Part shown: piece by piece, positions 20,500 to 29,699 of the stretch
Layout of the letters: each line of letters begins with the position of its first letter
Numbering within the stretch: position 1 is the first letter of the stretch
NCBI RefSeq assembly: GCF_016234775.1
Contig: NZ_JACRAH010000027.1
Location: 1-64,000 of the forward strand
From: Aquabacterium sp.
Lineage (GTDB): Bacteria; Pseudomonadota; Gammaproteobacteria; Burkholderiales; Burkholderiaceae_C
Direction of reading: 5' to 3'
DNA: 64,000 bases
Translations under genes and position numbers: made by a program
The notes under the pieces: generated by a model
The model's database searches: none
Told to the model about the DNA's origin: nothing
Seen by the model: the letters and a program-made list of their open reading frames with translations, nothing else

Positions 20500-21670
20500 T
20501 GTTCTTCTCCATCAGCGCAGTGAAACGATCGAACAGGTAGCTGATGTCATGCGGTCCGGGCGAAGCTTCAGGGTGGCCCTGGAAGCAGAAAGCGGGCTTG
20601 TCGGTACGGGCCAGGCCTTGCAGCGTGCCGTCAAACAGCGAGATGTGCGTGGCGCGCAGGTTGGCGGGCAGCGTTTTCTCATCGACAGCAAAACCGTGGT
20701 TCTGGCTGGTGATGCTGACGCGACCGGTGTCCAGATCCTTCACGGGGTGGTTGCCCCCGTGGTGGCCGAACTTCATCTTGAAGGTCTTGGCGCCGGAAGC
20801 CAGGGCCATGATCTGGTGACCCAGGCAGATGCCAAAGGTCGGGATGCCGGTTTCGATCAGTTCCTTGGCCGCAGCGATGGCGTAGTCGCAAGGCTCGGGA
20901 TCCCCAGGGCCATTGGACAGGAAGATGCCATCGGGCTTGTACTTCAGTACGTCCGCAGCGGGCGTCTTGGCGGGCACCACGGTGACCTTGCAGCCGCGCT
21001 CGGCCAGCATGCGCAGGATGTTGCGCTTGACGCCGAAGTCATAGGCCACCACATGGAAGCGAGGCGCGGTCTGCTTGCCGAAACCAGGCTTGCCGCCCAG
21101 TTCAGCGTTGGCCAGTTTCCACTCGGTTTCGTCCCATTGCGCCGCTTCGGTGCGGGTCACGACCTGGGCCAGGTCCTGGCCAGCCATGCTCGGCGCAGCC
21201 TTGGCCTTGGCAATGGCATCGGCGATCACGGCATCGGTCACAGCTTCACCAACCGGCAGCGCAACGATCGCACCGTTCTGAGCACCCTTGGTGCGCAGCA
21301 GGCGAGTGAGCTTGCGGGTATCGATGTTGGCGATACCGACGGTGCCTTCAGCTTGCAGGTACTGCGACAGAGTCTGGGTCTGGCGGAAGTTGGAAGTGCG
21401 GATGGGCAGATCCTTGATGATCAGACCAGCGGCATGGACTTTCGAGGCTTCGACGTCTTCACCGTTGACGCCGTAGTTGCCGATGTGCGGATACGTCAGT
21501 GTGACGATCTGGCGGCAATAGCTGGGGTCGGTGAGGATTTCCTGGTAGCCGGTGAGCGAGGTGTTGAACACCAATTCGCCGACTGTGTGACCGGCAGCGC
21601 CGATCGAAGTGCCTAGAAAGACCGTGCCGTCTGCGAGGGCCAGAAGAGCTTGGGGCAGTACGGGCAGCAC
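20492..21670 (-). CDS. carA: Carbamoyl-phosphate synthase small subunit CarA
   Basis: 392-residue glutaminase subunit feeding ammonia to CarB. The N-terminal CarA-specific domain has [19 protein letters not shown]; the class I glutamine amidotransferase domain has the nucleophile Cys in [12 protein letters not shown] and the His-Glu pair in [10 protein letters not shown]. It is the first gene of carA-carB-greA-DUF4149. Confidence 0.97.
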   Translation of the reverse strand: MLPVLPQALLALADGTVFLGTSIGAAGHTVGELVFNTSLTGYQEILTDPSYCRQIVTLTYPHIGNYGVNGEDVEASKVHAAGLIIKDLPIRTSNFRQTQTLSQYLQAEGTVGIANIDTRKLTRLLRTKGAQNGAIVALPVGEAVTDAVIADAIAKAKAAPSMAGQDLAQVVTRTEAAQWDETEWKLANAELGGKPGFGKQTAPRFHVVAYDFGVKRNILRMLAERGCKVTVVPAKTPAADVLKYKPDGIFLSNGPGDPEPCDYAIAAAKELIETGIPTFGICLGHQIMALASGAKTFKMKFGHHGGNHPVKDLDTGRVSITSQNHGFAVDEKTLPANLRATHISLFDGTLQGLARTDKPAFCFQGHPEASPGPHDISYLFDRFTALMEKNNA

Positions 21671-21822
21671 GGGTTCATTCTCCGTTTGTTGTGCGCGCCC
21701 AGCTCTGCCCTCGCACGACCTTGCAACGCTACAAAAGCGTCGTATGGGCGTGACAAGTTCGAGTCCAGTAAGGAAACGAGGGGGTTTCGCTAGGCGGGGG
21801 GTGGTTGCGGGTAAACCTTAGG

Positions 21823-21828
21823 AGTATA
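21823..21828 (-). promoter_or_regulatory. Candidate -10 of carA
   Basis: TATACT on the minus strand, preceded by GGT. It would give a leader of roughly 145 bases before carA. I see no good -35. Confidence 0.35.
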
Positions 21829-21893
21829 ACCGATCCTGTCACCATCCAGTCATCCACCCCATCCACCGGGGCCAAAGAAGGAGTGAGAAATCC

Positions 21894-22373
21894 ATGAAAG
21901 GCGATCCCAAGGTCATCGAACACCTCAACGCCCGGTTGAAGAACGAACTGACCGCCACCAACCAGTACTTCTTGCACTACCGCATGCTGAAACACTGGGG
22001 TTTCGACAAGCTGGCAAAGAAGGAATATGAGGAGTCGATCGGCGAGATGAAGCACGCCGACAAACTCATGGAACGCATTTTCATGCTCGATGGCCTGCCC
22101 AATCTGCAGGATCTGGGCAAGATCATGATTGGCGAGGATGTGCCGGAAATCCTGTCTTGTGACCTGAAGCTGGAGTCTGGCGCCCAAGGCGCGATCAAGG
22201 ATGGCATCGCCTACTGTGAGTCGGTGCGTGACTACGTGTCCCGTGATCTGCTGCAAATGATCCTGGATGACACCGAGGAGCACATCGACTTTCTGGAGAC
22301 CCAACTCGACCTACTTGGCAAGGTCGGGCTGCAGAACTACCTCCAGTCAGTCATGGGTGAGATATCGAGCTGA
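21894..22373 (+). CDS. bfr: Bacterioferritin
   Basis: 159-residue 24-mer iron-storage protein. Ferroxidase ligands Glu18, Glu51 and His54 are at the usual positions, Met52 is the haem ligand, and the second helix pair includes [17 protein letters not shown]. The start follows a GGAG ribosome binding site. It is followed after 120 bases by bfd, which has its own Fur-box-like site, so storage and release may be separately expressed. Confidence 0.97.
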   Translation: MKGDPKVIEHLNARLKNELTATNQYFLHYRMLKHWGFDKLAKKEYEESIGEMKHADKLMERIFMLDGLPNLQDLGKIMIGEDVPEILSCDLKLESGAQGAIKDGIAYCESVRDYVSRDLLQMILDDTEEHIDFLETQLDLLGKVGLQNYLQSVMGEISS

Positions 22374-22436
22374 CGCGGTGCAGACGGGGCCCATCCGCTC
22401 AATCAAGCCCCTACAAACCACTTGATCATGTGTTTG

Positions 22437-22460
22437 CATGCGAATCATTCTTATTTACAA
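22437..22460 (+). promoter_or_regulatory. Fur-box-like site upstream of bfd
   Basis: The stretch CATGCGAATCATTCTTATTT matches, on the opposite strand, the AATAAGAATGATTCGCAT pattern typical of Fur operators. It lies about 34 bases before the bfd start, so ferric Fur would repress bfd. Confidence 0.65.
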
Positions 22461-22493
22461 TGATCGCATTGCATCCCTGATCGAGTGGTGAAC

Positions 22494-22706
22494 ATGATTG
22501 TCTGTGTCTGCAACCGCGTCTCCGACCGAGACATCAAGCGTCTGGCCGCGGCCGGCTGCGACTCTTTCGAGGCGCTCCAACTGGAAACCGGCGCGGCAAC
22601 CTGCTGTGGTTGCTGCGAAACGTGCGCGCGTGAAACGCTCGCCTCGGCGTGCGCCGAAGAAGCCACCCGGCACGCTGCCCGCCACATCACCTTGGCCCCG
22701 GCTTGA
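22494..22706 (+). CDS. bfd: Bacterioferritin-associated ferredoxin
   Basis: 70-residue [2Fe-2S] protein that delivers electrons to bacterioferritin to release stored iron. Cluster ligands are Cys4 and Cys6 (MIVCVCNRVSDRDI) and Cys38 and Cys41 (CCGCC). The start at 22494 gives the family N-terminus; two upstream GTG codons in frame are not favoured. A Fur-box-like site lies just upstream. Confidence 0.95.
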   Translation: MIVCVCNRVSDRDIKRLAAAGCDSFEALQLETGAATCCGCCETCARETLASACAEEATRHAARHITLAPA

Positions 22707-22879
22707 GCCCCCATTCGAGACTTATTCCCGCCTTGAACGACTTCGTTGCATTTCGTTTCAAAGCGTGGGAATCAGGCCTTTTCAGGGCATTTTCAGGCCT
22801 TGCCCAGCCCTCAAGCTGATGCCATCAGCGCCGATACCAAGGACGAACCGCTGAGTAAAGCGGAAATCCAGAGGGCGAC

Positions 22880-23431
22880 ATGGCATCCACATTCTTCTCG
22901 AACGACGACGCAGCACCCGCAACGCCAGCCGAGATGACGGCGACGCTGGCCGCCAGGCCAACGCTGACGTCCATCAAGTGCGGGCCAATGGAACAAGACA
23001 CCGTCCTTCAGCATGAAGGCACGCCGTCCAGCCTCGGGCTACGCAGGACTGAAGTGGTGCCCCCTTCCCTCTTTTCGCGTAGCCGCCCCATGTGGAAAGC
23101 ATGGATCACCGGCTTCTGGTGCTGGCTGTGGGACATGGATGAGCTGCCTCGCTCACCTGCACCCGCCACGGGCTTGCGCAAGGTGAAATCCGAATTCAAC
23201 TCCGCCATGTGGGACCTGCAGTCCATGCGCGCCAATCAGGTTCGGGCCTTGGTGGAGCAAGCCCGCTCCTTGCGCGAACTCTGGCACCTGCGTGCCGATG
23301 TGTTCCGCGTGATCTCGGTTCACCGTGGGCAGATTGAAGCGCAACTGCGTCTGGATGCCCTGGATAGCCATTTTCCTGTGCGCTCATCCGTCCGCGAAGA
23401 AGCTCGCTCATCCCGAGTGACGACCTGGTAA
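22880..23431 (+). CDS. Hypothetical protein
   Basis: 183-residue protein I do not recognise by name. The N-terminal 70 residues look poorly conserved and include codons lying in a degenerate copy of the GC-rich repeat (about 23054-23085). The C-terminal part, from MWKAWITGFWCWLWDMDE to LDSHFPVR, contains an amphipathic helical region (LRELWHLRADVFRVISVHRGQIEAQLRLDAL) that looks like a conserved small-protein family. The start at 22880 has GAGGG upstream; a start at 23090 would give a 113-residue protein but has no ribosome binding site. It is not membrane-spanning. Confidence 0.6.
   Translation: MASTFFSNDDAAPATPAEMTATLAARPTLTSIKCGPMEQDTVLQHEGTPSSLGLRRTEVVPPSLFSRSRPMWKAWITGFWCWLWDMDELPRSPAPATGLRKVKSEFNSAMWDLQSMRANQVRALVEQARSLRELWHLRADVFRVISVHRGQIEAQLRLDALDSHFPVRSSVREEARSSRVTTW
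23054..23085 (+). repeat. Degenerate copy of the GC-rich repeat
   Basis: GTGGTGCCCCCTT followed by CCCTCTTTTCGCGTAG resembles copy 1 (748-785), which also has GTGGTGCCCCCTT upstream of a GCGCGTAGGG tract. The palindromic right half is lost. Confidence 0.35.
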
Positions 23432-23508
23432 AGACACAAATCTTGCCCCTTGCCGGGCGAGATCGTTGTCAACCGTAGCAAAATGAAGGCTGGACTGCAA
23501 TCAGCCCC

Positions 23509-24516
23509 ATGAACATCATCATCCTGGACGACTACCAAGACGCCGTCCGCAAACTGCACTGTGCATCCAAGCTGGATGGCCTTGCCGCCAAAGTCTTCAC
23601 CAACACTGTCAAAGGGACAGGCCAGTTGGCAGTGCGCCTTCGAGACGCCGAAGCCCTCGTGCTGATACGCGAGCGCACCCACTTTCCGAAGTCATTGCTC
23701 GACAAGCTACCCAAACTCAGGCTGATCTGCCAGACTGGCCCGGTGGGGAGCCACATTGACATCGACGCCTGCTCGCAACGAGGCATCGCCGTGGCAGAGG
23801 GCCTGGGCTCGCCCTATGCGCCCGCTGAGCTGACCTGGGCGCTCGTGATGGCGGCCATGCGCAGACTGCCCCAATACATTGGCAACCTCAAACATGGCGC
23901 GTGGCAGCAATCCGGGCTGAAGTCGGCGTCCATGCCAGTGAATTTTGGCCTGGGCATGTTGCTGCGGGGCAAGACGCTGGGCGTCTGGGGTTATGGGCGC
24001 GTCGGCCAACTCGTGGCAGGTTACGGCAAGGCGTTCGGCATGCATGTGACCGTGTGGGGCAGCGAAGCGTCAAGGGCACGTGCGCAGGCCGACGGCTACA
24101 TCCCTGCCCCTACGCGGGAAGCCTTTTTTGAGGCTTGCGACGTGCTGAGCCTGCATCTGCGCCTCAATGACAGCACGAGGAATCTCATCAAGCTGGAAGA
24201 TCTCAGCAGAATGAAACCGACCTCGCTGCTGGTCAATACATCGCGCGCGGAGTTGATCGACGATGGCGCCCTCGTGGCAGCACTCAATCGGGGGAGACCA
24301 GGACTGGCAGCCGTGGATGTGTTCGAGAGCGAGCCCATTATGCAAGGACACCCGTTGCTGCGGCTGGAAAACGCCGTGTGCACACCACATATCGGCTTTG
24401 TCGAGCAAGACAACTACGAGCAGTTGTTCAGTACGGCCTTTGACAACCTCCTGAACTTTCTTGCGGGCACACCGACGAACATCGTCAACCCGGACGCGCT
24501 TCGCGTTCATCACTGA
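23509..24516 (+). CDS. D-2-hydroxyacid dehydrogenase family protein
   Basis: 335-residue NAD(P)-dependent oxidoreductase of the SerA/LdhA type. The Rossmann motif is LGVWGYGRVGQLVAGYGKAF, the substrate-binding VGSHIDIDACSQRGIAV lies before it, Arg falls in LVNTSRAELID, and the catalytic His in TPHIGFVEQDNYEQLF. Length is that of short-form dehydrogenases without a regulatory ACT domain. The substrate is not evident. An MFS transporter follows closely, which suggests a shared metabolite, but this is inference. Confidence 0.85.
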   Translation: MNIIILDDYQDAVRKLHCASKLDGLAAKVFTNTVKGTGQLAVRLRDAEALVLIRERTHFPKSLLDKLPKLRLICQTGPVGSHIDIDACSQRGIAVAEGLGSPYAPAELTWALVMAAMRRLPQYIGNLKHGAWQQSGLKSASMPVNFGLGMLLRGKTLGVWGYGRVGQLVAGYGKAFGMHVTVWGSEASRARAQADGYIPAPTREAFFEACDVLSLHLRLNDSTRNLIKLEDLSRMKPTSLLVNTSRAELIDDGALVAALNRGRPGLAAVDVFESEPIMQGHPLLRLENAVCTPHIGFVEQDNYEQLFSTAFDNLLNFLAGTPTNIVNPDALRVHH

Positions 24517-24561
24517 GGCCCCTCGCGCTTGGAGCTTGAACGTACCCTGCCCCGCCAGGAC

Positions 24562-25734
24562 ATGAATGCGGCGCGCTGGGCGTTGCTGGCCGGCAATTTT
24601 GTGATCGGATGCGGCGTCATGGTGGTGGGTGGTGCACTCAATGACCTGACCAGATCACTGAACATCAGCGTCACACAGGGTGGTCATCTGATTGCCATTG
24701 CGGCCGTGATGATGGGGGTGGGGGCGCCGTTGCTGGCAGCCGCTGTGGCACACATGGATCGGCGCAAGTTGCTCACCTGGGCCATGCTCTGGTATTCACT
24801 TGGGCATGCGCTGTGCGCATTGGCACCCAACTACGAGTGGCTGTGGCCCGTGCGGGCCTTGACCGTGTTGTCTGCAGCCGTGTTCACCCCCCAGGCTGCC
24901 GCCACCATGGGCTTCATGAGCACGCCCGCGCACAGGGGGCGCCACATCACTTTTGTATTCATGGGCTGGTCGGTAGCCTCTGTTGCGGGCATGCCGATGA
25001 CCGCCTGGATAGGCGAGCGCATGGGATGGCGCCTGGCCATGATGTTGGTCGCTGCAGGCGGGCTGCTTGCCGCCTGGATGGTGCACAAGAGCCTGCCAGC
25101 CGGTATCCGCCCGCCAGCCTTGTCGATGCGTGCGTGGCGCAAGGTGTTTCGATCGCCGCTGTTGATGGCCGTGGTCCTGGTCACGGCCTTCCAGAGTGCA
25201 GGGCAATTCACGGTGCTGGCTTATGCTGCGCCCTTGTACAAATTTGAATTTGACGCCAACCCGGAACAGATCAGCATCATGTTTGCGTGGTTTGGTTGCC
25301 TTGCCCTGGCCGGCAATCTGATCCTGAACCGCGTGGTGGACAAGATGGGGGCCGCGCCGGCCGTCACGATCACGCTCAGCATGATGGTGGTCAGCTTGCT
25401 GGCCTGGCCGCTTGGCCACACCCTGCCCTTGCTGGCTTTGGTCCTCGTTCCATGGGCCTTGAGCGGGTTTGCCGCCAACTCGGGGCAGCAGGCACGATTG
25501 GGCGGCCTGTCACCGCGCCTGGCACCCGCCTTGATGGCCTTGAATACGTCGGCCATTTACCTGGGCCACGCCGTTGGCGCATCAGGTGGGGGCTGGTTGC
25601 TGACCCACCATGGCTACGGACAGCTTCACTGGTTGGGCCTCGCCCTGATGCTCGTCGCCTGGGCCCTGAGTTGGTGGGCCCAGAAGATGTCCCTCCCACG
25701 AAGCGCCTTTGACACGCCCCCTCAAGGGGGCTGA
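24562..25734 (+). CDS. MFS transporter
   Basis: 390-residue secondary transporter with about twelve membrane segments. The first is LLAGNFVIGCGVMVVGGALNDL; the loop-2 motif is degenerate (AAAVAHMDRRKLLTW). It resembles DHA1/AraJ-type drug or sugar-efflux carriers. An in-frame TTG at 24529 has a GAGG upstream and would add eleven residues; I prefer the ATG at 24562, whose own ribosome binding site is poorly spaced. The last codons and the stop lie in copy 2 of the GC-rich repeat. Substrate unknown. Confidence 0.85.
   Translation: MNAARWALLAGNFVIGCGVMVVGGALNDLTRSLNISVTQGGHLIAIAAVMMGVGAPLLAAAVAHMDRRKLLTWAMLWYSLGHALCALAPNYEWLWPVRALTVLSAAVFTPQAAATMGFMSTPAHRGRHITFVFMGWSVASVAGMPMTAWIGERMGWRLAMMLVAAGGLLAAWMVHKSLPAGIRPPALSMRAWRKVFRSPLLMAVVLVTAFQSAGQFTVLAYAAPLYKFEFDANPEQISIMFAWFGCLALAGNLILNRVVDKMGAAPAVTITLSMMVVSLLAWPLGHTLPLLALVLVPWALSGFAANSGQQARLGGLSPRLAPALMALNTSAIYLGHAVGASGGGWLLTHHGYGQLHWLGLALMLVAWALSWWAQKMSLPRSAFDTPPQGG
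25697..25731 (-). repeat. GC-rich repeat, copy 2
   Basis: On the minus strand the 16-base core GCCCCCTTGAGGGGGC (25731-25716) is identical to copy 1 and is followed by GTGTCAAAGGCGC and a GTGGGAGGG tract, parallel to copy 1. The stop codon of the MFS gene begins within the repeat end. Confidence 0.6.
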
Positions 25735-25834
25735 GCCTGGAAAGGGAAGGGGCAAGGCTTCAGCCCTGGTGCGACCTGCGAGACACGCCAGCGGACTGGC
25801 GTAGCTGGATTTCTGTGGCGGCCGCTGGGTCGCT

Positions 25835-26572
25835 TCAAGTCAAACGCTGACGGCGCGCCTCGTACAGGCAGACGCCACTGGCCACGGATACGTTCAGACT
25901 GGACACGCCGCCCATCATCGGGATGCTGACCAGTTCGTCGCAGTGCTTGCGGGTCAACTGCCTCATGCCCGAGCCTTCCGCGCCAAGCACCAAGGCAACG
26001 GGCCCCTTGAAGTCACGACCTTCGTAGAGGCTGTGCGGCGCATCGTCGGAGGTGCCGATGATCCAGATGTCACGTTCCTTGAGTTCGGTCAGCGTGCGCG
26101 CCAGGTTCGTCACCATGAAGTAAGGCACGGTTTCAGCAGCGCCGCTGGCCACTTTGGCCACCGTGGCGTTCACACCCACGGCGTGATCTTTGGGCGCAAT
26201 CACGGCATGTGCCCCAGCACCATCGGCCACGCGCAGGCAGGCCCCCAGATTGTGCGGATCGGTCACGCCATCCAGCACCAGCAACAAGGCAGGCTCGGTC
26301 AAAGAATCCAGCAAGTCATCCAGTGAATTGCTTTGCTGAATGGCCTCCACACGCGCCACAACGCCTTGGTGGCGATGCGTGCCCGCCAGCTTCTGCAACT
26401 TGTCGTCATCGCTGTCGATGACCTTGAGGCCGGCTTCTTCGGCCTTGGCCAGAAACTGCTTCATGCGTTGATCGCGGCGAGACGCGTCAACGTGCAGTTC
26501 ACGAATGGATTTGGGCGCGACCTTCAGGCGCACCGAGACGGCATGGAAGCCAAATAGCAGTTTCAGACTCAT
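25835..26572 (-). CDS. rlmB: 23S rRNA (guanosine2251-2'-O)-methyltransferase RlmB
   Basis: 245-residue SpoU-family (SPOUT) methyltransferase. The N-terminal substrate-binding domain begins [13 protein letters not shown]; the knotted domain has [37 protein letters not shown] and [22 protein letters not shown]. Length and motifs fit RlmB. It lies downstream of the YbbA-like ATPase gene on the same strand (21-base gap). Confidence 0.95.
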   Translation of the reverse strand: MSLKLLFGFHAVSVRLKVAPKSIRELHVDASRRDQRMKQFLAKAEEAGLKVIDSDDDKLQKLAGTHRHQGVVARVEAIQQSNSLDDLLDSLTEPALLLVLDGVTDPHNLGACLRVADGAGAHAVIAPKDHAVGVNATVAKVASGAAETVPYFMVTNLARTLTELKERDIWIIGTSDDAPHSLYEGRDFKGPVALVLGAEGSGMRQLTRKHCDELVSIPMMGGVSSLNVSVASGVCLYEARRQRLT

Positions 26573-26593
26573 GCCGGCATCCTAACCGCTGAA

Positions 26594-27301
26594 TCAGGGC
26601 GCGACCTGCCCGGCACTGATGCGAAGCTGGCTGTGGCAGCGCTGGGCGATCTGGCTATCGTGCGTCACCAGGATCAAGGTTGTGCCGTTTTCGCGGTTGA
26701 GGTCAAACATGAGGTCCATGATGGCCTGCCCAGTGGCGTGATCCAGGCTGCCCGTGGGCTCGTCGGCCATGAGGATGTCCGGGTGCATGACGAAGGCACG
26801 TGCCAGGGCCACACGTTGCTGCTCGCCACCGGACAACAAGGCAGGCCGATGCCGCAATCTGCCACCCAGGCCGACACGCTCCAACATGGCCGAGGCCTTG
26901 GAGCGCGCATCCTTGTCGCCACGCAACTCCATGGGCAGCATCACGTTTTCAAGCGCAGACAAATGCGAAATGAGTTGAAAGCTCTGAAAGACGAAGCCCA
27001 CGTGGCGGGCGCGGTGAGCCGCCCGCTCGTCCTCATTGAGTTCGAACAGACTTCGGCCGCACATGAGCACCTCGCCGCTGCTGGGCACATCCAACCCGGC
27101 CAGCAAGGACAGCAAGGTGCTCTTGCCCGAGCCAGATGCCCCAACGATGGCCAGTGACTCCCCTGCCGGCACGGTCATCGTGATGTTGTGCAAAATGGCC
27201 AAAGGGCCACCCGAATCGGCCACGACCTTGCTCAGATCTCGTGTCACGATGGCGGGCGCCGCAGTGGCGATGTGAGTAGATTCCGAAGACGACATGGGCA
27301 T
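26594..27301 (-). CDS. ABC transporter ATP-binding protein, YbbA/LolD-like
   Basis: 235-residue ATPase with Walker A GASGSGKST, Q-loop region FVFQSFQLISHLSALENV, signature LSGGEQQR, Walker B ILMADEPTGSLD and the H-loop THDSQ. The pattern is that of the MacB/LolD/YbbA class. In other bacteria ybbA is divergent from tesA and next to permease ybbP; here the tesA-like partner is present, but the gene downstream is rlmB and no permease gene is seen. The start may be 27301 or 27295. Confidence 0.85.
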   Translation of the reverse strand: MPMSSSESTHIATAAPAIVTRDLSKVVADSGGPLAILHNITMTVPAGESLAIVGASGSGKSTLLSLLAGLDVPSSGEVLMCGRSLFELNEDERAAHRARHVGFVFQSFQLISHLSALENVMLPMELRGDKDARSKASAMLERVGLGGRLRHRPALLSGGEQQRVALARAFVMHPDILMADEPTGSLDHATGQAIMDLMFDLNRENGTTLILVTHDSQIAQRCHSQLRISAGQVAP

Positions 27302-27329
27302 GAACGAATTGAGGCTTTCTGCGCTAACA

Positions 27330-27983
27330 ATGAATCAGATCAAGACCAACTGTACGCGACGCGGGATTCTCATTGCAGTAGCAGGCTTTTGGGCCGCGTG
27401 CCATGGCGCACTCGCCGCGCCCGGCAAGGCTGCCTCCATTCTGGTTATGGGGGACAGTTTGTCAGCGGAATATGGTTTGCCCAGAGGCACTGGTTGGGTG
27501 GCGTTGCTGCAGGCCAGATTCAAGGCTCATGGCGTGCCAGGGGACGTCATCAATGCCAGCATCAGTGGCGAAACCACATCTGGCGGACTGACGCGCCTGG
27601 CACCGCTGCTCAAGCAGCATCAGCCTACGCATGTGGTGATCGAACTGGGCGCCAATGATGCGCTGCGCGGGCTGCCACTCAAGAGCAGTCAGGCCAATCT
27701 GCAGGCCATGATCACGCTCAGCCAACAAGCCGGCGCCAAAGTGCTGTTGATCGGGATGATGGTGCCGCCCAACTACGGCAAGCGTTACGCGGATGACTTC
27801 CAGAGTATGTTCCCCAGCCTGGCGCGGGCTCATCACACGGCGCTGGTACCTTTTCTGCTCAAGGGGATTGCCGACAGGCCCGATGCACGCGACTGGTTTC
27901 AGGCGGACGGTATCCATCCGCTGCCCAAAGGGCACCCGATCATGTTGGATCAGGTGTGGGTGGCGCTCAAGCCGCAACTGTGA
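27330..27983 (+). CDS. tesA: SGNH/GDSL esterase, TesA-like
   Basis: 217-residue periplasmic lipase/acyl-CoA thioesterase-like enzyme. A signal peptide (RRGILIAVAGFWAACHGALA) is followed by block I with the nucleophile Ser (ILVMGDSLSAEYGL), the Gly block (NASISGETTSGG), Asn in GANDALRG and the Asp/His block DGIHP. The start at 27330 places the signal peptide at the N-terminus; an in-frame ATG at 27294 would overlap the divergent ATPase start. No strong ribosome binding site is seen. Confidence 0.88.
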   Translation: MNQIKTNCTRRGILIAVAGFWAACHGALAAPGKAASILVMGDSLSAEYGLPRGTGWVALLQARFKAHGVPGDVINASISGETTSGGLTRLAPLLKQHQPTHVVIELGANDALRGLPLKSSQANLQAMITLSQQAGAKVLLIGMMVPPNYGKRYADDFQSMFPSLARAHHTALVPFLLKGIADRPDARDWFQADGIHPLPKGHPIMLDQVWVALKPQL

Positions 27984-27989
27984 GGCGAC

Positions 27990-28565
27990 TTACTTCTTGG
28001 GTGTCAGCCCGGCGCCCAGATTGCCCATGAGGGTCTCGGCCTGCTTGCTCATCTGATCCTGCATCTGGGTGAACATCTGGCGCGACTGCTCGATGTAGCC
28101 GCCCATGAAGTTCTGCATCAGCGGATTCTGCAGGTTGATCACCGAGTTTTCAGTAAGCCGGGACTGCAGATCAATGAACGACTGGATGTTCTTTTCCAGG
28201 TAGTTGCCCATCAGCCCCTGCATGGTGTGCCCATAGAAGCGGATGATCTGGGCCAGGGCCTGGGTGGAGAACATGGGCACACCCGCCGTTTCTTCTTCCA
28301 GGATGATCTGGAGCAGGATGCTGCGCGTCAGGTCCTCCCCGGACTTGGCATCCAGCACCACGAAGTGCTCGCAGGCCATCACCATGTCCTTTACGTCGGA
28401 CAAGGTGATGTAGCTGCTGGTACGGGTGTCATAGAGTCGCCGATTGGGGTACTTCTTGATGACGCGTAAGCCGGCTTTGGCCGCAGCCTCAGGAGATTCG
28501 TCCGTCGGTGGCAGTGCATCGCTCTCGTCAGCTTGTGTGCGGCGACTTTTGGGGGCTGCGCTCAT
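27990..28565 (-). CDS. phaR: Polyhydroxyalkanoate synthesis repressor PhaR
   Basis: 191-residue DNA- and PHA-binding regulator of granule genes. The N-terminal DNA-binding domain contains VIKKYPNRRLYDTRTSSYI and VLDAKSGEDLTRSILLQI; the accumulation regulatory domain follows (TQALAQIIRFYGHTMQGLMGNYLEKNIQSF), then a Gln/Met-rich helical tail. The start at 28565 has a clear AAAGGAG ribosome binding site; the frame is open to 28643 but unrelated. It points to polyhydroxybutyrate storage, in line with the 3-hydroxybutyrate dehydrogenase at 33224. Confidence 0.93.
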   Translation of the reverse strand: MSAAPKSRRTQADESDALPPTDESPEAAAKAGLRVIKKYPNRRLYDTRTSSYITLSDVKDMVMACEHFVVLDAKSGEDLTRSILLQIILEEETAGVPMFSTQALAQIIRFYGHTMQGLMGNYLEKNIQSFIDLQSRLTENSVINLQNPLMQNFMGGYIEQSRQMFTQMQDQMSKQAETLMGNLGAGLTPKK

Positions 28566-28664
28566 GTCCGTCTCCTTTGGAATGAAATGCATTGTAGGAG
28601 CGGATTGAACCAGCCCGATGCAACTATTGCACTCCCGCATCATCGGCTCGAAACCGAACGGCGT

Positions 28665-29615
28665 TCAGGGTGCCATCTGCGCACCAGGATCCGACAAACT
28701 CAGTGCAGCCAGGAGCAGGCCCTGAGCCGTCGCATGGAAGTCTGACGGCGGGTCTTCGGGCGGGAAATTCGAGGGCCAGAACTTGTGCCAGATCTGCCGG
28801 AAAACCCATGGCTGAAACCAATGTGGGGCGCCCTGAAACATACGGTCCCCACTCCACCCCCCGTCCGCTCGCTGCTGCTCAAACACCTGCCTCAGCCAGA
28901 CTGGCTTGACGGCTTGGGGCCCAGCCAGCCAGTAGAGCATCAACACACGCTGAATGTAAGCGTCCTTGAAAACCGGGTCGAGGTGCATTTGTAGTCGCAC
29001 GTCGGCAAGTAACTCTTCACGCAATGGCCCCGTGGCAGGCTTTACGGCGCACCCCATCTGGCGAGTCAACTCCACGCCCATCAGTTGATGCGTCGAGCAG
29101 ACGTTGTCTCGACCGAAAACTTTGAGCGCCATCGGCCTGCAGGCATTGGCCTCCAGAAATTGCGTTGTAGTCTGCCCCTCCACGCCCAACTCGACCGGAG
29201 CGCAAGTCACTGCATGGTAAAAAAGCTTTTGATAAGGCGACAGTTCGGCCAGCAATGCTGGGTCATGAACCACGGAGGCCTGAGGTTCGACCATCCTGCG
29301 CCAAGGTACAGTCTCATTGTCGCCGACGAATATCTGCCTCCTGGCGCGCTGCACAAGCTCCTTGAGGTATGGCTCATCCTGGTGTTCCGACGCCACACGC
29401 AGCATCCACCATAGTGCAGCATTGCCATCGCCGAGCACCTCGGCCTCATGGTTCTTGAACCAATTGAGCGCATGTTGGTAGGCCTGTCGCCGTTCAGTCA
29501 TGCTCGGCGTCACGTCCGATCGATTGCCACGCCAGGCAAGCGCCCCCCAGATCAAAGCGAGCAGCAAGCCCCCCATTGCGGCGGCCATGCCTAACCTTCG
29601 GAACCACTTTCCCAT
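28665..29615 (-). CDS. Membrane-anchored protein of unknown function
   Basis: 316-residue protein with a single N-terminal hydrophobic segment (LGMAAAMGGLLLALIWGALAW), so probably anchored and facing the periplasm. The rest is helical. Near the end, VFEQQRADGGWSG resembles the QxxxGxW (QW) motif of terpenoid-cyclase/prenyltransferase alpha-alpha toroids, and FHATAQGLLLAALSL is a helix of the kind that follows. Four cysteines in the middle (TCAPVE, NACRP, NVCST, MGCAV) could form disulfides. I do not recognise the family. It lies between phaR and tRNA-Val. Confidence 0.7.
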   Translation of the reverse strand: MGKWFRRLGMAAAMGGLLLALIWGALAWRGNRSDVTPSMTERRQAYQHALNWFKNHEAEVLGDGNAALWWMLRVASEHQDEPYLKELVQRARRQIFVGDNETVPWRRMVEPQASVVHDPALLAELSPYQKLFYHAVTCAPVELGVEGQTTTQFLEANACRPMALKVFGRDNVCSTHQLMGVELTRQMGCAVKPATGPLREELLADVRLQMHLDPVFKDAYIQRVLMLYWLAGPQAVKPVWLRQVFEQQRADGGWSGDRMFQGAPHWFQPWVFRQIWHKFWPSNFPPEDPPSDFHATAQGLLLAALSLSDPGAQMAP

Positions 29616-29699
29616 TTCCCACCCCAGATTGAATGTCTGGGCAGCATTTTGAATGCAACGCAGACTTGCGCGTTGCCGACGTAAGCTGCGTACAGACGT

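Noticed and set aside
18736..20523. 595-codon plus-strand open frame opposite carB
   Set aside because: Shadow of carB; no recognisable domain or ribosome binding site.
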